Assembly: GCF_001659605.2 (NCBI RefSeq)
Contig: NC_035170.2
Coordinates: 23,056,190 to 23,120,189, forward strand
DNA: 64,000 nt
Reading direction: 5' to 3'
Source: Manihot esculenta
Taxonomy: Eukaryota; Streptophyta; Magnoliopsida; Malpighiales; Euphorbiaceae
The translations under genes were made by a program, and so were the position numbers. Every line of letters starts with the position of its first letter. Positions within the stretch are counted from its first letter, which is position 1. This document shows positions 59,283-64,000 of the stretch, in pieces. The notes beneath the pieces were generated by a model. The model was given only the letters and a program-made list of their open reading frames with translations, was not told the origin of the DNA and made no database searches.

Positions 59283-61801
59283 TAATGATTTTTTATTTGT
59301 ATAAAACTTAATATCCTTATTTTATGTTAAAAATGGATACAATTTAAAAGTAGCCAAAAAATATTATTTCATAAACTAAAATAATTGTCATTGTTTAATC
59401 TATATAAAAAAATAAAATGAACAAAAAATATGTGATACATGGTATATCAAATGAGGGATAGAATTATCTTCAAGACAGTAACTTTAATAACTCTTAAAGC
59501 CTTTACTAAATTAGAGGATAAATTTTGCATAAAACTTGATTTACAATTAATCACAATATAAAAATTAAATGAGATTTATTATTACAAGAATAAGCGGTTG
59601 AATTAATAGTAAATTGCAATAATAGAATTTCCACACGACAGTTAGTTTAAATGGTTAAGTTTTTTTTTTTTTAAAGGGACTAAACAGATAAAGATAGAAA
59701 TAAAAAGAGAGGAAAGCATAGGGTTGAGCTCCTCCATAGATTGAAGGAAGGAGCCCAATCGTGTGAATAGGTGTTTTTTTTTTATTTTATTTTGATGTTT
59801 TGAAGGGTTTATGTTTGCGTTGGATTTTTGTTTGGCTTAATTTTTTGTATTTATTTTCAATGCTCTTTCTGTGACTAGTTCCATCAAAAGGTGTAGGAGT
59901 TGGCTATTATCAGTGTCACAGCTCTTCATTTGCTCTAATAGTGGCTCCATAACTATGTTCGACTGAAAATATCATGAGCTACCTCTTTTTCTGGTGGACG
60001 TTGGTGCTCAATCATCATGGAATGAGTTGGTTTGCATGGTGTTCTTCATCTTTGGTCGATATGGTCATTGATTTCTTGATCGATCATGGTCAATTATGGA
60101 GGCTTTGGATAAATGGGCTAGATTTAAAACTGTTATTTTTTTCTTATTTGAGTGATGCTCTCATCGATATGATTAGGAGTAGTGTAAATTGAGTCATTGA
60201 TGGGATGCTAAGAGGAAGCTAGGTTGGTTCGGTGTAATGCGGGTATTGGGCGGTGGGTGCATGCTATCCAGTGGTCCTTCGAGTTAGGGTTTACGAGATT
60301 CTTATGATTTTGAGTTATAGTTTACTTTTCTAATTATTTTGATATCTACTCTTAATTCACTATATATTATCAAATGCAATGTCTTTTCAATGTTTAATAT
60401 GATTTTGAGTTATAGTTTACTTTTCTAATTATTTTGACATCTACTCTTAATTCACTAGATATTATCAAATGCAATGTCTTTTCAATGTTTAATTTGGCTG
60501 TCCAAACTTCAAAGAATAGAAATAATAAAAAAAAATGTATTCACATTGTAGCTTGAAAAAGTGTTTTTTTCTCATTCTTCTTTTTTTTGGAAGATCTTAG
60601 TCTCTTTGTTTATGGGACAGAGAGACCTCGTTCTCAACTAACTGGATGGTGAGTTTCCACCTCTAGATTGTTTATTTTTTTAATACAATTTCTTTTAATA
60701 ATATGTAATATTTCTCCAATTATTACATAAGTATTAAGTAGTAATTTCATTATTTATTTAACAATATGTAATAATTTTTCTATCTCATAATTTTTGTCTA
60801 TTTTATTTTTTTATATATATTAAGAAATATAATTTCTTTTATTATTTTTCTAATTATATTTATCTTAATTATACTAAATTTTAATATATATTTTAAGAGA
60901 TTTTTTAAAAATTAAATAAGATTACAATAGTAAATTTATATATTGTTTGATAACCGCTGGGCCAATAACACTTAGGCTGCAATCGAGCCCTTGCAAGAGA
61001 GTCAGGCTCAAAACCCATCAGAACCCACAACGCAAACCGGCCCATTAACGCACAACCTAGTTCACAATCGGACAGACAGAGCTAACTGGGGCCCGGACTC
61101 ATCAAAGAGGGACCCCACTCATCTTACGTGATGGGGGAGTAGGAGAATAGTCCCAGCTATGCTACGACCCTATCAGCACGAGCGCTGGAAGGGAATTAAA
61201 TGGCCGCCTGATGATGATGAAAATGCAGGTACGCCTGTACGTACGGCTCTGTATGATAGCGATAGGTGGCACTGTAGCAGGTTAGCGGTTATGCATCACT
61301 GAGGACAAGAGAAAAAGGAATAAATGAGGAAGGTGTGAACCATTCAGGCTAAGCTCACTCACTCATACCAAAACCCTACCTCTTTCTAGATCTCATATTA
61401 TCATTAATCTAGTTTAAAAAAATAAATAATAATTTTAAAATAACAAAAGAATAAAAATTATGAGATAGAAAGAATAGATTAGATATGGTCATAGGTTGAT
61501 TGGGGATTTGATTTTATTTTTCGAATTGAATTTAAACTGGCCCGTTTTAAAACAGTTCAAGGCGGTTTCAATTTTTTAATGGTTTCGATGCGATTTCAGT
61601 ATGGTTTTAAAGCAGTCATGATTCTAATTTTAATTTCAATTAAATTCAAATTATAAATGGTTAATCCGACTTCAATTTTAAAAAAATTAAAGGTAAAAAA
61701 CTTAAATAAAATATGAAAAAATAAATATAAGTATTAAATTTAATTGAATATATATTTTATTAAATAAGTAAATTGTAAAATGTATCCATTTACATGATAT
61801 A
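59283..61801. repeat. Block c: third copy of the SQE-upstream segment
   Basis: Continues 51085 after E5. No gene. It has a local duplication of about 95 bp (60306-60400 and 60401-60495) and the GC-rich unit at 60950-61385. Confidence 0.75.
60950..61385. repeat. GC-rich repeat unit, block c copy
   Basis: Full-length like 35275-35710, with more substitutions. Unclassified. Confidence 0.6.
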
Positions 61802-63233
61802 TGTTAGCATGATTATAGAAAGTCAATCTTTGCATGATTGTTGGAGATTTGTTTAGCTTAATTATAGCGATTATTATTTTTGTCATAATTAGCTCATATC
61901 TTTTGTATATATAGATGTAATATCTCTGTAAAATATATACAATAGAAATACACAAATTTTTTATTATTATTTGTATTTTTTCTGCTAATATGGTATCACA
62001 GCTGCAAGGCTTTGATTTCTATTTTTTGGGGTCTCTTCTCTCTCTGCAATTCTGATTAGTTTTCCACCAAGCCACCTAACTCTGCCCGTATTTCACACAT
62101 TGTTCATCTCTGTTCCTTTGCAATCAAGGAAAAAATGGAGAAGTCTGACATTTCAAAATCTATTGCAACGCTTCTAACGGGTTCTAATTATAATCTCTAG
62201 GTTCAAGGTATGAAAACTTTTTGATAGGTCTCAAACTTTAGCGTATTGTCACTAGTGAACTATTATCCAACGTTCTTGTCCTCACACGTCTCAGCAGAAT
62301 GGGAGAGCCGGACGCAAGCATCACCACATTCTTGATTCTGTGATTCTGATGCCAGCTCACCCCACCTGCTCCTGTTGAACCTGCACCAGTTATTGATTTT
62401 ATACCTGTGCCTGCATCTCCTCCTACCACTACTCTCCGTCATTCTACTCGGTCAGTCATTTTATGTTAGCTCCTCGTTCAACTCATTTCTCTGCAGTGCT
62501 TCAAATCCTTCGTTATATCAAAGGAACTCTTTTTTATGGTTTACACTTCTCTGCTACCTCCTTCTTGGTATTATCTAGCTACTCTGATGCTGATTGAGCC
62601 GGTGATCCGACTAATCGTCGCTCTACAACTGGTTATTATTTCTTCTTGGGAGATTCTCTTATATCTTGGCGTAGCAAAAAAATAAAAAAAAATAAACTGT
62701 TGTTGCTCATTATAGCACTGAATCTGAATATCATGGTCTTGCTGATGCTACATCTGAACTGCTTTGGTTATGGTGGCTATTAACTGATATGTGGTCACTC
62801 ACTCTTCTACCACCATGCTTCATTGTGACAATAGAAGTGCCATACAAATTTCTCATAATGATGTCTTTCATGAGCGTACTAAACACATCGAAATTGATTG
62901 TCATTTGGTATGTCATCATGTTGCTTACGGCACCATATATATAATTCTTGTCTCGTCTGCTAGCCAAACTGCGGATATTTTCACCAAACCACATCTTCCT
63001 GCTCGCTTCCAAGATCTCTATTGCAAACTCAAGTTGGCACATATGCTACCACCTTGAGTTTGAGAGGGTGTTAGTATGATTATAGGAGATTTGTTTAGCA
63101 TAATTATAGCAATTATTATTCTTGTCATAATTAGTTCACACTCTTCTCTATATATAGGTGTAATATCTCTGTAAAATATATACAATAGAAATATACAATT
63201 TTCTTAATATTATCTGTACTCTTTCTGCTAATA
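61802..63233 (+). mobile_element. Copia-2, block c copy
   Basis: LTRs 61802-61990 and 63069-63233, duplication ATATA/ATATC, primer site at 61991. Same gag-to-integrase joint as at 36600, with an added TAG in gag (62200). Confidence 0.87.
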
Positions 63234-64000
63234 ATATCAATAATAAAATAATGTATATATAATATAGAAATAAAATAATATTATATTTAAATATAAATAA
63301 TATTTTTTAAAAAATTAAAAATAAAGTTAAACTTAATTATTTGATAATTTAATTTGTTTATGCACTTAAAATTAATTTTTTAAAATAATTTAACTATCTA
63401 ATTGAATTTCTTAGGTCAATTGAGATCGATTCCATAGAGATTAGAAACTCAAACACAAACTGTCATTTCTGTTAAAGTTCGAATGGAGAATTTTTTTTTA
63501 AATATATTGATTAGAAAAATGTTAAAATCTAATTTAAATTTAAAATTAATGCTTTAGAAATAAGAATGTTAAAATTTTTTTTAGTTTTTTAATTTTTTAT
63601 TTGAAAAATAGTGTTGGTTTTCAATTACAATATTAAAAAGTCATTCTCACTGTGTTTAGAACATTCTTTAAGCAAGAAAAGAAAACAATGAGAGGAAAAT
63701 ATGAGAGGTAAAAGAAAGTAGATGACAAGTTATTTTCTCAAGGAAAATAAAAGAGGAAATTTGTTTATTTTCTTTAACAATGCAGGAGATTATGTATTTG
63801 ACAAGTCCCATGGATTATATGGGTTAAATGTAGACGACAGAAACTAAAACAAATAAAAAATTTCAAATTAAATCTAACAAAACAAAAAAGCAAAATATAA
63901 ATATAAATCAAACAACTCAAAATGTAGTAATGAAATTGTCTATATCGTAAATGTGCATTTCATCCATTACAGAAATTAAGGACTATACAAGTTATTAATA
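63234..64000. other. AT-rich block c sequence to window end, no gene seen
   Basis: Matches 37609-38395. If collinear with block b, a third 7SL copy would lie about 1.3 kb past the right edge. Confidence 0.7.

Overview
This is repeat-dominated nuclear DNA from a dicot plant. Introns are spliced with GT/AG borders, there is a plant-type squalene epoxidase family, and most of the sequence is LTR retrotransposon (Ty1/copia and Ty3/gypsy of the Athila, Tat and chromovirus types) plus CACTA transposons in an AT-rich background. The family flavour reminds me of Euphorbiaceae such as cassava, but that is a guess. There are no prokaryotic features.

Host content. Two squalene epoxidase (squalene monooxygenase) genes lie on the minus strand about 49.6 kb apart. 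Copy 2 (47924-50267) has eight exons with clean splice sites and an unbroken 525-residue reading frame. Copy 1 (1-630) shows exons 1, 2 and part of 3 and runs off the left edge. Their upstream regions are nearly the same sequence, so copy 2 shows how copy 1's promoter looked before a copia element (840-2319) and a CACTA element (2637-4716) inserted there. The DNA beyond (blocks a, b, c at about 4970-33700, 33703-41040 and 50980-64000) is three copies of one segment. Blocks a and b each carry a sequence I read as a 7SL (signal recognition particle) RNA gene, a damaged one at 7039-7296 and a fuller one at 39689-39990, preceded by a plant snRNA-type upstream element.

Nested retrotransposons at 7790-32998. 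An old gypsy element (E1) was entered by an Athila-like element (E2, 8105-31113). E2 was entered by an Athila-like deletion derivative in reverse orientation (E3, ending at 28047). E3 was entered one base inside its own end by a chromovirus (E4, 13632-22087). E2's left LTR also took a CACTA element (8139-10048) that carries exons of a plasma-membrane H+-ATPase gene. Each insertion has target-site duplications visible here. E4 has one long intact gag-pol frame with a C-terminal chromodomain and almost identical LTRs.

Right part. Copia remnants occupy 33224-33700, 36148-37608, 40564-46690 and 61802-63233. Block c is interrupted by a Tat-like element (E5, 51091-59277) on the minus strand. E5 has gag but no pol, a 72-73 bp tandem array, a solo LTR related to E4, and a spliced, now broken ORF on the opposite strand.

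How it fits together. The only likely working protein genes are the squalene epoxidases and, selfishly, E4. The rest records a tandem duplication of a squalene epoxidase/7SL unit followed by insertions, deletions and local repeats. All comparisons were made by eye; identities are qualitative unless a count is given.
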